Assembly: GCA_021613375.1 (NCBI GenBank) | Contig: CM038720.1 | Span: 9,552,962 to 9,616,961 of the forward strand | Direction of reading: 5' to 3' | Length of the DNA stretch: 64,000 nt | Source: Megaleporinus macrocephalus | Lineage: Eukaryota; Chordata; Actinopteri; Characiformes; Anostomidae | Shown: positions 23,067 to 34,482 of the stretch, piece after piece | Layout: each line of letters starts with the position of its first letter | Numbering within the stretch: position 1 is the stretch's first letter | The notes under the pieces: generated by a model | What the model saw: only the letters and a program-made list of their open reading frames with translations | Database searches by the model: none | Told to the model about the DNA's origin: nothing | Made by a program: the position numbers and the translations under genes

Positions 23067-23322
23067 ATATCGTCGCTGTCCAATAAAAAAGTATTTCCAA
23101 AAAATTGGAACTTTACAGGAGAGGACAAAAACTGTCTTAACTTTTAATGTAAGTCAATGGAACCAGAATTTTTCCCAAGTGATTTTGAAGCATTTCTATT
23201 GGTCCATTCATTGTGGAATTTATACACAGTGTAAATGGCCACTGTCTTGTTCAAATAATGCCGAAAAATGAAAATCGACCAAAGTGGATATATATGTTTT
23301 TCATTGGACAGCAACAATATTA
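23067..23322 (+). mobile_element. MITE family M, nearly full-length copy (~256 bp)
   Basis: The left end ATATCGTCGCTGTCCAATA and right end TTTTTCATTGGACAGCAAC (then AATAT) are inverted repeats of each other. Inside lie GGAACTTTACAGGAGAGG, AATGTAAGTCAATGGAACC and TTCTATTGGTCCATTCATTG. It is the best local reference for the family and has no coding capacity. Confidence 0.88.
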
Positions 23323-23345
23323 CACCTAAACTACACCTTTAATTG

Positions 23346-23346
<1 letters not shown>

Positions 23347-23377
<31 letters not shown>

Positions 23378-23392
23378 GTAGTAGTAGTAGTA
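23347..23392. repeat. (TTA)n-(GTA)n microsatellite
   Basis: About 30 bp of TTA followed by five GTA units. Confidence 0.95.
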
Positions 23393-23888
23393 TTTTAGCC
23401 CTCGCTGTTAAACCTCCACGCTGCACAATGAGCATGTGTTATAAAGTCCACTGGTTTGCGCTAAGCAGTCTGCAAACCACAGGCAGTGAAAACTAGTGTA
23501 AATGCATAATACTCCTAATAAGTTGGAAAAATGTTTAATTATCCCTTTGAATTCTGTTTGAGGGTCGAGGGAGGACCAGTAGGCTAATCTCTCTCTCTCT
23601 CTCTCAGAGAAAAAAAACTCATCTAAATTTAGCATCAGATTTATCAGGCTGTAGCAAAATGAGAGAGAGGGAAAGGAGTGTGTGTGTAAGAGGGAGGGAG
23701 AGAGGGGTGAGAGAGATAGAGAGAGGGGGGGGTGGAGAGGGGGTGAGATAGGCAGGGATGGTAGGCGGCTCAGGGGTGGGCGTCGACAGAGGGGAACTGT
23801 TCGTCATGAGTCACGTTCAGACAGAACCAAAATATACCTCCGCCAGGCTTGAAAATAGCACAGAGCACTGACGCTGGACTGGTGCGCC
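23393..23888. other. unassigned sequence with CT and GA runs
   Basis: (CT)n at 23589-23607 and purine-rich sequence at 23660-23750 with G6-7 runs; 23760-23880 is GC-balanced. Confidence 0.4.
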
Positions 23889-24000
23889 ACACACACACAC
23901 GCACACACACACACGCACACACACATACACACATACGCGTGCGCAAGACAAAAGGCCTGCCCCCCAGCAAGATCACAGCAGAGGAGGAGGAGGAGGAGAT
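23889..24000. repeat. (CA)n and (GGA)n microsatellites
   Basis: CA/CG-interrupted (CA)n at 23889-23937; GGA repeats at 23980-23998. Confidence 0.93.
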
Positions 24001-24035
24001 GGGAATTTAAAAAAAGCTCAAGGAAACAAGCCCAA

Positions 24036-24036
24036 C

Positions 24037-24097
<61 letters not shown>

Positions 24098-24536
24098 AAG
24101 GATAAAGAAGGAGAAACAGAGAGATACAGAGAGAAAGAGATAGAGGGGGGGAAAAAGAGGAAGATACAGAATGAGTAAGAGCGAAAGAGTGGAGAGAAAT
24201 AGTGAAAGAGAAAGGATAGAGGGAGATGAGAGACATGAGTGAGGGAGAGAGAGAGAAGAATCAGGGAGTGGAGCGGAAGGAAAGGGAGAGAAAAAAGAAG
24301 GAGAGTGCGATACAGAATGAGTGAGAGCGAAAGAGCGGAGAGAGATAGCGAAAGAGAAAGGAAAGAGGGAGATGAAGAAAATGAGTGAAGGAGAGAGAGA
24401 GAGAGAACCCCAGACAGAGAGAGAAGGGGGAAAGGAAGAGAGGGAGAAACAGAGACAGAGAAAGAGAGGGAGGGAAAGGAAGAGAGGGAGAAACAAAGAG
24501 AGATAGAGAGGGGGAAGAGGAAGATACAGAATGAGT

Positions 24537-24585
<49 letters not shown>
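24036..24585. repeat. purine-rich array with long-period units
   Basis: Two pure (GA)n blocks (24040-24094, 24549-24583) enclose purine sequence in which GATACAGAATGAGTRAGAG recurs at 24162, 24309 and 24522, followed each time by AAAGAG(T/C)GGAGAG-like sequence. Built like the array at 7690-8815. Overlapping 224-280-aa minus-strand ORFs are its low-complexity translations. Confidence 0.85.
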
Positions 24586-24586
<1 letters not shown>

Positions 24587-25379
24587 CCCCTGCAGCCAGC
24601 CAGGCAGATAAAGTGTAGAAGTGCTGCAGGAAGGCATGAAGGACACGGAGACAGAAATCTACAGCAAAGCCAACAGAACACAGCGGCGCTTGTTAGTTAC
24701 ACAATTACAGAGTTTACTCAGAGACACGCCGACATTTAGGCAATTAAACCCTTTATTTTCCACACTTTGTCAAAGTCAGGCGAACTCAGCAGCACTCATT
24801 CAAGTTTTTCACTCTCACTTTAAGTTTGCCTTGTTTCATCTCTCACTCTGTCTCTCCTTCAGTGATATACAGCTTGTATTGACTGCACATAATAGTGTCA
24901 TTACTAATAGAAGGAAATACTCCCACTGATATGGGAACTGTGGACCAGTAACGATACCTGGGGGTTGGGTGGAGGAGTCCATCCATGCATAGCTCTAAAG
25001 GGGAGGCCAGTGTGGCCAAAACACCTCCCAGGCATCTAATCTGGCCTTCACCTGAAACCACTCTAGATGGCTTAACATCTATAATTTTTTTTTTATTTAA
25101 AAAATGGGTGGAATTCCCCTGAGAGCGCATATAAAACATCAGACCAGATAAGGACAGCTACGATTGGTAAGCAATGTTTACTCCAAGTAGGAGTTCCCTC
25201 TATCCTTCTCGCAAGCATGTTCGGCAGTTTGCCTGCGCTGGTGCTTTTCCATGCCATGCAAATGCTGCTGACGTGCTCAGGTCCTCTTCCTCCTTGGAGC
25301 TGGAGCCTGTTGAGCCACTCAACGGATGAGTTCATTCGAGTTCAGACAGGGACTGCGCCACAAACACACACTCTCGGTG

Positions 25380-25380
<1 letters not shown>
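24586..25380. other. unassigned intronic sequence
   Basis: Mixed composition. 24950-25080 (GGGGAGGCCAGTGTGGCC) may be repeat-derived. No gene recognised. Confidence 0.3.
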
Positions 25381-25428
<48 letters not shown>

Positions 25429-25440
25429 CTTCCACCTTTC
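25381..25440. repeat. (CT)n microsatellite
   Basis: About 50 bp of CT with one TTT interruption. Confidence 0.95.
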
Positions 25441-26334
25441 CCCTTCCCTCTGTTTCTCAGCACCGCAGGACATGTCAGCATACAGCCGTGCTAAATGTTC
25501 TATCAGAAGGAATGCCTCAACATATAAGTGAAAGATAGCCCCACAAGTAATAGAGCCCGTCTCCCCGTCCCCCATTGGTGCGGCCCCACGCTCCAGCAGT
25601 TTAAGGATAACGGATTCATGCGCACGGGAAAACAAAAGATCATGAGTGTACGGCTAATTACTCTAAAGCACAAACATCCCGCCTCGGCCTACGATAAATC
25701 ACTTTAAACGCTGTGACTAAGCGGTTAAATAAGGCCGAGTCTAGTGGAAGCTAACGGCCGAGAAAGCTCCGGCAGCTACCAGCCAGAGATAATTGTCCAC
25801 TCTTCCAAAGGTGCTCTAATAGGCCTGCTAGGCAGCGAACGCTGCGGTCTGCGGAAGCTGGGGTTAGTCTGTCAAACCAAGCCCTGATCGAACCCCACTG
25901 CTTGGGAGGAAAAAGCCCTGGTGGTTTATCTACCTTGCTACCTGCCGGCAAATGGTCTCGATCAAGTTATGGGCACGTGAACATCCCTTTGAGCTGTTTA
26001 AGTAGTCGACGGTAGATGACTACTTAAAAATGCGATGACATTCAATCCCTGTCGAACCCATATGCCGTAAATCTGTTACATCATCTCGTTTTTAAATGAT
26101 GGTACCATAACATCTTACCACTTGCCCAACAGTTGTACCCTATATTATTCCAACAAGCGTGCCATTCCAACCAGAATCCTGCACAGTTCGGTTCCTAACT
26201 ACTACTAAGCCTGGCTTAGTCTAAGCCTGGGTTGAACTAGGCATGCTCAAGCAGGTAGGTTCTCAAACTGTTCTCAACACTTCTTCAAAATGGTGAAAGA
26301 CCATGCAAGCCAACCAGAATACCATGTTTTGGAC
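25441..26334. other. candidate conserved block, then unassigned
   Basis: 25640-26000 is unique and balanced, with CGGCTAATTACTCTAAAGC near 25650 and GGTTAAATAAGGCC near 25722. Later sequence is unremarkable. Enhancer role is only a suggestion. Confidence 0.3.
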
Positions 26335-27287
26335 TGCTTGGGACCTGATTTTCAACGTATAATGGTAGAGTTCCCATTTAGGATGTATAAGATTTTGTTA
26401 TGATACTAGAACTAGTGTCTAGAACACTATGAAACTAGAAAGCCACTTTTCCAACCACAAAGCACCTGATTTCCAAGTGTAAATAGGACGCTATTCCCGG
26501 CAAGTGGGTTTGAACAACGTGTTACGGTAGAGTTCCAATTTGGGACATGTTATGACAGTGATGTTCTTTACATCACCAATTAAGCCACAGACTACAGGGT
26601 CATCAAGTCCACTCCCGGAGCTGAACCAGGTTTGTCTGAGCAAGAAGATCCCCAACCTGTGCTGGAGAGTGGGGTACAATTTTAGGAAATCACCAAGCAA
26701 ATCTTGCTAGCGAACTCGCTGACCCTGTTTCTGACACCAGTAGACGTCCACAGCTTCTATAAAGTTAAAGTTATAGTTTTTGGGCATATAAGCTTTTTAT
26801 GTTATGCCAGTGACTCAAAAAGTCACTAAGTATGCTACAGACCAAGGGGTCATGAAGTGCATTCCAGGATGGCCAGAGTACAGATAGATAATTTACCTCC
26901 TCCAAAGCCTTTGACACCTACTAAACTAACAGCAGACTTGAGCCAGGATTGTCTGACCTGGAAAATTCCCAAACGGTGCTGGACAATGGAGGTAAACATT
27001 GGGAAGATACTAAACATATCATATAATGAGACCAAACACTCAAACTCTTTGTAATTACAAAAATTGGAAAATAGGACTATTCCAACAAGTTCCATTTTCA
27101 AACACACAGGAATTTTAGGTCAGGTCATTTGGGCTATAGACCAGAGGGTCATCAAGTCCATTCCTAGATGGATGGAGTCCAGCAGAGATAGATAATTTAC
27201 CTTCTTCTCCAAACCTGGCTGAACAACAACTAACAGCTTGACCCAGATGTGCCTGAGCCGGGAAATCCCCAGCCTGGTGCCAGATAT
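26335..27287. repeat. three degenerate local copies of one ~250-280-bp segment
   Basis: GGTCATCAAGTCCA(C/T)TCC-like starts occur near 26597, 26847 and 27147. Each is followed by ATAGATAATTTACCT (copies 2 and 3), GAGC(C)AGG-type sequence and CCCAA(A/C)C.GTGCTGGA. The spacer GGTAGAGTTCC(A/C)ATTT(G/A)GG is repeated at 26363 and 26526. The third copy is split by the hAT MITE at 27288 and resumes at 27674-27730. Either a local tandem duplication or clustered insertions of an unknown element. Confidence 0.7.
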
Positions 27288-27673
27288 TAGGGCTGTGTAT
27301 TGGCAAGAACCTGGCAATACAATACGTATCGTGATACAGCGGTCACAATATTATAATAATATATTACGATATACTACGATATTGCAAGCAAAGTGATTAT
27401 ATTACAATTTTTCAAATCCTACTATTAAAAAACACCACTATACGAACAGGTTTATCAATGCTTACAATAGCACTGCGCCCTTGTGCTGCTCGTTAATATT
27501 GGAGTGGAGCTGAAAATGAATTACAACACCGCCATCTAGTGGTCAGTGGACACAATAATTCACTGTCTGCTAGGAATCTATGTATCGATACTTTGTTTTT
27601 GAGAATCGATACAGTATCACTAAACATAATATCCCGATATTTTCGATATTTCCGATATTTTCTTACACCCCTA
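27288..27673 (+). mobile_element. hAT-like MITE, family 1, copy 2 (386 bp)
   Basis: Starts TAGGGCTGTGTATTGGCAAG and ends TTTTCTTACACCCCTA. Flanking octamers CCAGATAT (27280-27287) and CCAGATGT (27674-27681) match 7 of 8. Contains GTATCGTGATACAGCGGTCAC and the TATCGATACTTTG...AATCGATACAGTA inverted segment. It interrupts a degenerate local repeat, so it is younger than that repeat. Confidence 0.88.
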
Positions 27674-27739
27674 CCAGATGTGTCTACAGTCTGGACAAAT
27701 ATTGGGAAGCTACCAGTGATAGTAATCTAGCTAACCATG

Positions 27740-28600
27740 TTACTAACTACAAGGCCCTTGAAAGTAAAAGCCTTCATAATTACGACTACGACTGAGTGGC
27801 CATTCCGACCATTCCCGGCAAATGGCACGATCAACCTGGAAGGTCTCGGCACAAAGAGAGTAGCCGCCAAGGCCAGCACGGAGGAGTTAAAGGACAGCGA
27901 GCTCCCCGAATGACATTCAGCTCTAGAAATGTCAGCCTCTTTTACTTGGCGGCTGTAAAAGCCGGTTTGCAGCGCGGGGGTTTGAATCGCAGGGCAGGGA
28001 TTTGAAACAGCCGAGATGAAGTGCGTGAGGAGTTGCGGCACGTCTCCGAGACAAGCGTAGCAGAAAATTGATAATTACTCTTTGGGCACAGCTGTGCCTA
28101 GTCATCAGGTATGACAAACAGCGGGAGGAGAGAGGAAGAAGGAGGGGCAGGAGAGAGAGAGAGAGAGAGAGAGAGACGCCAAGCCCAGGTGGGCTGCCTG
28201 CTGCCGGGCTGCGCCTTTGGAGGGCCCTTCAAGGGCTCCCGAGGCCCTGCGAAGCGGTCCGGTTAGAAAACTCAGGCCTAGGCCCGGAGCCAAGGGCCGG
28301 GCATGAGGGACAGTGCCAAGGGGGCCGCCTCCAGGCATGTCACACGCCACGCTCTCACACGCACACACTTTTCGCACAGACCAGCGAGAGCACAAAATGC
28401 TACTTCAGCTCCAGGATTCCATCTGCCCCCTCCTCCAGCCCCTGACCCCAGAACTAATCTCCCGCCTCTGCTCCCTCTGCATGCTGATTACTAACCCAGG
28501 CGTGGGCCTCCATCACTGGACAAGGCAGGCATGAGAGGGGCCGTATCACCGGGCTACGGTTTCCTGAGTCAGGGGCCCAGGGCCAGGGCCATCCCTCCAC
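27740..28600. other. candidate conserved block with (GA)n
   Basis: Unique balanced sequence. 28060-28115 holds AATTGATAATTACTC and the perfect 14-bp palindrome GGCACAGCTGTGCC (28085-28098) centred on a CAGCTG E-box. (GA)n lies at 28149-28176 and a GC-rich stretch follows at 28190-28330. ORFs here overlap on opposite strands. Confidence 0.35.
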
Positions 28601-28737
28601 ACAGACCCAGTAGTATCTGTTGGAACATTACGCACGAAGGTCCCGATCCCACCTGAGAGGTCTGATGAAGGTATATCCCAACTGTTGGGTCAATGTTAGC
28701 TACACTGAGTCTGATGTTTGATTCTCTTGTAGGGTAG

Positions 28738-29372
28738 TCCATCCATACATCCATCCATCCATCCATCCATTATCTACCTCTTTTCCGTCCGGGACACAGG
28801 GGCAGCAGTCTAAGCAGAGAAACCCTGACTTCCCTCTCCCTAGCCACCTCCTCTAGCTCCTCCGGGGGGAATACCGAGGCGTTCCAAGGCCAGCCGAGAG
28901 ATATAATCCTTCCAGCATGTCCTAGGTCTTACCCAAGATCTCCTCCCGGTTGGACATGTCCAGAACACCTCCACAGGGAGGCGGCCGGAAGGCATCCTAA
29001 CCAGATGCCCGAACCACCTCAGTTGGTTCCTCTCGACACGGAGGAGTAGTGGCTCAACTCTGAGCCTCCCCCGTATAATCGAGCTCCTTGCCCCATCTCT
29101 AAGAGTGAGACCCCACACCCTGTGAAGGAAACTCATTTCGGCATCCGCGATCTTGTTCTTTCAGTCACTACCCAGAGCTCGTGAGCACAGGTGAGAGTAG
29201 GAACGTAGACCGACCAGTAAATCGAGAGCTTTGTCTTTTGGCTCAGCTCTCTCTTCACCAGGACAGACTGGTACAGAGCCCACCTGCCAACCTCCGCTCC
29301 ATCCTTCCTTCCCTCACTCGTGAACAAGACCCCGAAATACTTAAACCCCTCCACTTGAGGTAGGAGATCATT
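28738..29372 (-). mobile_element. RTE/Rex3-like LINE, 5'-truncated
   Basis: On the minus strand a reverse-transcriptase C-terminus is followed by a very short 3' region and a (GGAT)n tail (28743-28778 as CCATCCATCC on the plus strand). That arrangement is described for fish Rex3-type RTE elements. Assignment to RTE/Rex3 is from recall of protein motifs and the tail. Confidence 0.82.
28840..29363 (-). pseudogene. LINE reverse transcriptase C-terminal region, broken
   Basis: Minus-strand frame 1 (29354 downward) reads FKYFGVLFTSEGRK... then VKRELSQKTKLSIYWSVYVP and HELWVVTERTRSR. After a frameshift near 29140 it continues as MSFLHRVWGLTLRD...QLRWFGHLVRMPSGRLP...GRRSWVRPRTCWKDYISRL. The family normally has more residues between SEGR and ALY, so an internal deletion is likely. 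Not functional. Confidence 0.82.
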
Positions 29373-30325
29373 TGCTATTTGTCTTTCTTAAAAAGTCCTA
29401 CTTCAGCAAAACACGTGTCCACCTTAGTGTACAAACTTCTATTCACTATTTTTCCATCAAGACTTGATTTATCTCAGTTTGACTGTATTTGTAGTGTATT
29501 CAGAATTTAATTCTTTATTACTGGATCAATTTTGTGGCCAATCATAATCTTTTATTATCTTTTGTTAGGAACTACCCAAATTACTGAATAAGAAAAAATG
29601 CCATTAATACTGCTATGAATCAGTGAGTAAACCCACCCCTTTGCTTTTTGGGGGTCCCATGTTGGCTGACTAATCAATCTCTTGGGAAACTGGTTAAGCT
29701 TTCAGATTTCCAAACACGTTAAGGCAGATCCTCAAGTTTTTCAGAGATGTCCCGCCCACAGTTACCCATCCAGTTGGCCTGGAGCTATGAAGAACCAACT
29801 GGGTCAACCAGTCTGCTATAGCGCCACCTTGAGGCAGATCAGTGCTGCAGCTCTAGTTGGTTAAGAAAGCCAGGAGTTCACCAACTGGCGGGTGAAGCAG
29901 CTCAATAATCACAGCATGACGTCAGAATAAGTTTATTCTCAGGAATAATTTAGAATTTACATTTTGAGAAATTTGGGGGTCTGGTACATTAAATAGGGGG
30001 TCCCTGCTGTGAAAATAAACAATCAGTTTAGAGAAAAATCTAGAATGTTTCTGTGTAGCTGTATATCTTACAGTGGAAGAGCATGAAGATATGTATTAAA
30101 AGCTTTTTTGATTTTTTTTACTTTTCTTCCTTCTGGTTTGTAGTTACTGATGAACAAGAACAGAAGCGTCTGGGAATCATCTGACTTTTTGATTTGCATT
30201 TAAATATGTTGGTAAATGTGTTTCCAATGGTAAATGATTGCTTTTCAGGAAATAGTAGTGAGTGTACACTTTTATTTTTTTACTTCCTTTTCCATTTTTT
30301 TATTTATACAGTCCCTGACCAATGG
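29373..30325. other. unassigned intronic sequence
   Basis: AT-rich and unique by eye; nothing recognised. Confidence 0.4.
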
Positions 30326-30547
30326 GAAACCACAAATCTCCATTTTCGTGGATTTTTATTTTTCCACACTATTTCAACGCAGCAAGTGACGTTTCCATTG
30401 TGTAGAAATTTCACGACAAATGGACCCATAGAAATGCTCCAAAATTGCTTGGAAATCATTCTGGTTCCATTGACTTACATTACAAGTAAAGTATTTCGTT
30501 CGCCTCTCCTGTAAAGTTGCCAATTTGGGGATACTTGTTTTTACTCT
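30326..30547 (-). mobile_element. MITE family M copy
   Basis: Reverse orientation: GGACCCATAGAAATGCTCC, GGTTCCATTGACTTACATT and CTCCTGTAAAGTTGCCAATT, ending GATACTTGTTTTT. Termini are eroded. Confidence 0.78.
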
Positions 30548-31958
30548 GGTGATTAAATTATGCAGATGAAATCTTCGCTGCTGTCATAGGGATGACGTAA
30601 GTGGACACTATTCACAGCTTGAAGCGAGACATGCTTTCAAAAGTTAACAAAGCAGTTCAAATATCTGCAAGAACTGTTTTAAAGTAGAAGATAAAAAACA
30701 GTCCAGCACTCAAGTGTTCTGAATGCAGTTAAACTGGCCATGCATAAAGCTTACCAGCACGCTCTAAGCCAGAGGGAGAGGAAGAGGAGGAGGAGGCTAA
30801 TTTATACGTTAGAGCATCACAGAATAGGAAGGTAGTCAAAGAATACGTGCACCTACTAACCATGAAGCGGTTCTACTGCAGCATATCTCCAGCATATCTT
30901 ACCTAAACTGAGTTCTCCTAACGTTCATATGACCAGCGTGTCTGTAATACCTATACAAACACAAGTAGCAGATATAATCTTATCTAATCTTAACTCCGAG
31001 TGCCAAGCAACCCTGACTGGGACGTCCCTGCCACGCAGTACATGGCTAGAACCACAGAAGGAGCTAATGTAGAGGCGTAGGAAAGCCCTGCTGAGGCTTT
31101 GGAGGTGGCGCTGAGGTCCCTGCTGGTCCTCCTCCTAGAACTGGCTCTCCTCATTACTGTCACTCAACAAGGAGTTCTTAGACAGGCCGGCTGGAGTGGC
31201 CCCGTGCCCTCCCCTGCTCACCACTCGCACATGCGGTGAGACAGCCAGCGATAACTACGAGGCCCGGAACCCCCACCCACCACAATCTAATTAGCCAAGA
31301 GCCAGGAAGACAGAGGGAGAGCGCTGTAACCCAAAGAGGAGACCTAAAGAGGCACTCACACACACACACACACATACACTGCATGAATAAACATCTGCCT
31401 TAAACGTGTAGAAACACACCCAAACACGCGGACAGGCGCAGGCAGACACTACCACAAACCCTTGGAAGCCAATCTGAGAGCGGGCCTAGAACCCTGTTCT
31501 AGTCGTTATACTACAGAGGAACCCTTTCTAAGAATCTTCACCAAGGCTATCCCCGCCACCACAGCCCCAAAATATATTTAATTCGATTTCAATTTTGGCC
31601 CATTTGAACAAGTTCTAAATAGAAACATACAGTATATTTTTATGAATGAACCACAGAACACAGTGACCACTGCTTTTTTCCCCCCCGTGGTCGTTTCACT
31701 ACAGCCAAGTGCTTGAAGTGCTTCACACCCGTAAACTAAAAAGGTTTAACATTGTTCCAACACTCGAATATGTAACCGCATGCTATTATGAGATCAGATA
31801 TCTATAAATACACCCTTCCATGGTGCTCTGTTCGCTATGTGAGTGGTTCTATCTGAAACCACTATAAGGAGGCTAGAGTCCGGTGGTGGTTATCTGAGCT
31901 AACCGCACTAACAGACCTAGTTAGAAACAAACGAATCACAGATTTAATTGATTGTTGT
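30548..31958. other. unassigned sequence; 31040-31330 weak candidate block
   Basis: GC-balanced part at 31040-31330 includes CACAATCTAATTAGCC. Short (CA)n at 31357-31376. No coding support. Confidence 0.3.
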
Positions 31959-32365
31959 ATCATTTGGAGGCTGGAGAGAGCGTGAGTTGCTATGACACTA
32001 AAGACGAGGGCACGTTTCGCTCACAGCTTGGAGACGCTGAACGGAAACACCACTAGATGGGAATTGTGGGGACAATAGCAATAACTAATAGCTTATTTTG
32101 ATTTATCCTGATATTGATAACTGGTCAGTGTTCCACATTTGAGGTCCTATAAACAGAAGATGATGGGTTTGAAACAGTGATTGGTGATACAGTAGTGGGT
32201 TCTTCATACTGAGGTTCAATTCTCCAGATGGGTAACCATCCCTTGCTATACCTAATGCTTTATTCACACACCTCTAATAGGACTCAATTTTAATACCTCT
32301 GGATGTGCAACTATTATAAGACTAGGGATGGATTATTGGCTCTAATTGCTTTGGAGGACCAATGA
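31959..32365 (+). repeat. duplicated segment, copy A (contains a single SINE)
   Basis: TATCATTTGGAG...GAGCGTGAGTTGCTATGACA..., then AACTAATAGCTTATTTTGA and ATCCTGATATTGATAACTGG, aligns with 34226 onward. The segment ends with a SINE-like unit (box B GGTTCAATTCTCC near 32214) and TGTGCAACTATTATAAGAC, matched at 35520. In copy A the SINE unit is single. Confidence 0.75.
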
Positions 32366-33040
32366 CAGATTATTACATTATCTCTATAATGACAAATCTT
32401 GGTGTTTAACCAGCGCAGTCGCTTTAGATGACATCATAAATACAATTTTTTGCACATTGTTACAGTTTTCTATTGTGACATCCCTTATAGACAAAATAGC
32501 TTCAGGTCTCGAGAACAAACCATGATCCAAAACGTGTCTCAGCTCTTGTTTATCAGGTGAAACTAGCTGTTTCAAAGAAAAGAGGGCATCAATCTACGCT
32601 AAACAGCTTCAGAAAGTACACTACAACCTATAGCATATTTACTGAGCTGTGCTTTATTTAAACTTCAACATGTATATGGTCGCCTCACAGTAAGATAAAT
32701 CAGTAAGATATTCTATTAGGATTTTACTTTTATCTTGTTTATTTCTATGTATTTTTATGTTTATTTAGTTTTATTTTATTTTATTGTATTATTATTATTA
32801 TCTATTTATTTTATTTTTTTATCGTGATTGTTTTAATGAGTATATTTTTTATTAGTATTTTAACTTTTTATGTTTATTTTATATTTTTTTATATTCTTTT
32901 ATTCGATTTTTCTATAATTTTTTAATTTATATTTTATGCATCTATATGAAATGTTTATTTAAAATTTGTATTTTATTTATTATTATTTTTGCTCATTTTG
33001 CTTTCAATCCCTTAAAACGTATATGCTCGGCTGCATAAAA
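32366..33040. other. AT-rich sequence
   Basis: 32690-33000 is a T-rich mosaic of TTTAT/TTATT without a clean period. Nothing else recognised. Confidence 0.5.
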
Positions 33041-33095
33041 AAAAATGAGGGTCACCCCTCAATGTATTTCCGAGATTAAATAAAGGTTGATTGAT
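33041..33095 (+). mobile_element. short LINE-like 3' end with (TTGA)n tail
   Basis: CCGAGATTAAATAAAGGTTG followed by ATTGATTGATTGA looks like a severely 5'-truncated non-LTR retrotransposon end. Assignment is tentative. Confidence 0.45.
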
Positions 33096-33312
33096 TGATT
33101 GAAGATGATCCGGGTTGGATTCCTGGTCCGGGTGGTTCTGTGTGGAGTGTGTATGTTCTCTTGAGTGGGTTTCCTCCGGTTTCCTCCCACGTTAGGCTGA
33201 TCGGTCACTCTAAACTGCCCGTAGGTGCGATGGACTGGCGGCCTATACATGGCATACCCCACCTTCGCCTGATGAGGCTGGGATTGGCTCCAATAGGGGT
33301 CATATAGGTTGC
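33096..33312 (+). mobile_element. SINE-like repeat (family S), copy 1
   Basis: TTCTGTGTGGAGTGTGTATG, TTTCCTCCGGTTTCCTCCCA, ACTCTAAACTGCCCGTAGG and GATGGACTGGCGGCC, then GCTGGGATTGGCTCCA, follow the order of a widespread fish SINE family (DANA/Mermaid type by recall). A second copy lies at 52456. The tRNA-like head is truncated here. Confidence 0.75.
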
Positions 33313-33409
33313 CCCCTCAGTGGTTGGGCCGTCTTGAATGTCTTAGACAAGAAGTGCTAATGTTCGTTGCTCTTTTGGCCACTACGCAACACCAACAGGA
33401 CCAAATAAG

Positions 33410-33433
33410 CCCCCCCCCCCCCCCCCCCCCCCC
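33410..33433. repeat. homopolymer C24
   Basis: Twenty-four uninterrupted C on the plus strand, that is G24 on the minus (gene) strand, followed at 33500-33530 by further C-rich CCACC repeats. Confidence 0.95.
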
Positions 33434-33479
33434 ATGTACTCAGGCAACACACAGATTGCGAACGTTTAGAGTCGTGTGC

Positions 33480-33976
33480 TCTTCCAATTCACTCCACCAC
33501 CAGCCCCCCCACCACCCCCACCCACCAGCTCCGCATTTGAAGGAGATTTATGAGATCCTATCTCCGCTTGGCCGCTTTTTACACAGGCCATTTCAAATCA
33601 GAAACAAAAGGGTAAGGAGGTTATTCCATCTCCAGACACTTTGATCCATCTATTACCACCCAAGAATAACAGCCTCTCCCATCCTCCCCTGCTCAAACAG
33701 GCTTGTTTGTGTCTGCGACGGGCATTCTTGTTTTTGTAGAGTTCTTTTTTTCTTCTTCTTCTTTTTTTTTTTCCTTCAGGCCCCAAGGGTGAACGCGGGG
33801 TGACGATAAAGCAATCCCATCAACTCCACGCTGATTGATCGACTACCCCCGATCCAGGTTAGCTTTGCTAGATATCGGATTGTTTCTTGTTTTTCGCTGA
33901 AAAGTCAATGGACTTCCTGTCTGCTGCGGGGATACTTTTGTTTTTTTTTTAAACGCCATTTCTTTCCTTAACTAAA

Positions 33977-34010
<34 letters not shown>

Positions 34011-34225
34011 GTTATTCAGACCCGCGGCTGGAGAGCTCTGTTTATACCCCAGGTTGTTTTGTGTCTGAGAAGGGGCGAAAGAAAACCCACAAAAGACGTA
34101 TCGGAGTTGAAGTTGAGCTACTCGCAGGGCTAGTAGCGAGAGTGTTTGACGGGAGCGTTAAGGGTGCGGGCGCGCTGCCTGGCAGCTTTAATTTTCTCAG
34201 CAGTCCACCGGGTCACTTAAAATGA
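33480..34225. other. candidate conserved block with (CA)n
   Basis: 33530-33740 is unique and mixed (AAGGAGATTTATGAGATCC). (CA)n at 33978-34004. 34020-34200 is GC-balanced. Conservation untested. Confidence 0.3.
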
Positions 34226-34482
34226 GTATCATTTGGAGAGCGCGAGCTGCCATAACACTAAAGCCACATAAAAGACGGAGACACATTCTGCTCACTCGGC
34301 TCGGATAAGCTGACCACTGTGTGGGAGATCGAGGTTGGAATTTTTGGCCCAATAACAATAATTATTAACTAATAGCTTTTTCTAAGTCACTAATCCTGAT
34401 ATTAATTATTAGTGGTCAATGTACCACATCTTGAATTCCCCTCTGGGATCAATGAAGTATCTAACTATCTATCTAGCTATCT
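34226..34482 (+). repeat. duplicated segment, copy B head, with inserted LINE-type tail
   Basis: Matches copy A (31959) up to GTACCACAT at about 34431. Then CTTGAATTCCCCTCTGGGAT and CAATGAAGTATCTAACTATC (34432-34482) is inserted relative to copy A. That insert looks like a short retrotransposon 3' end with an (ATCT)n tail. Confidence 0.75.

Noticed and set aside
23804..24681. 280-aa and 224-aa minus-strand ORFs
   Set aside because: Translations of (GA)n-rich repeat and (CA)n; no domain, no start context, parallel open frames.
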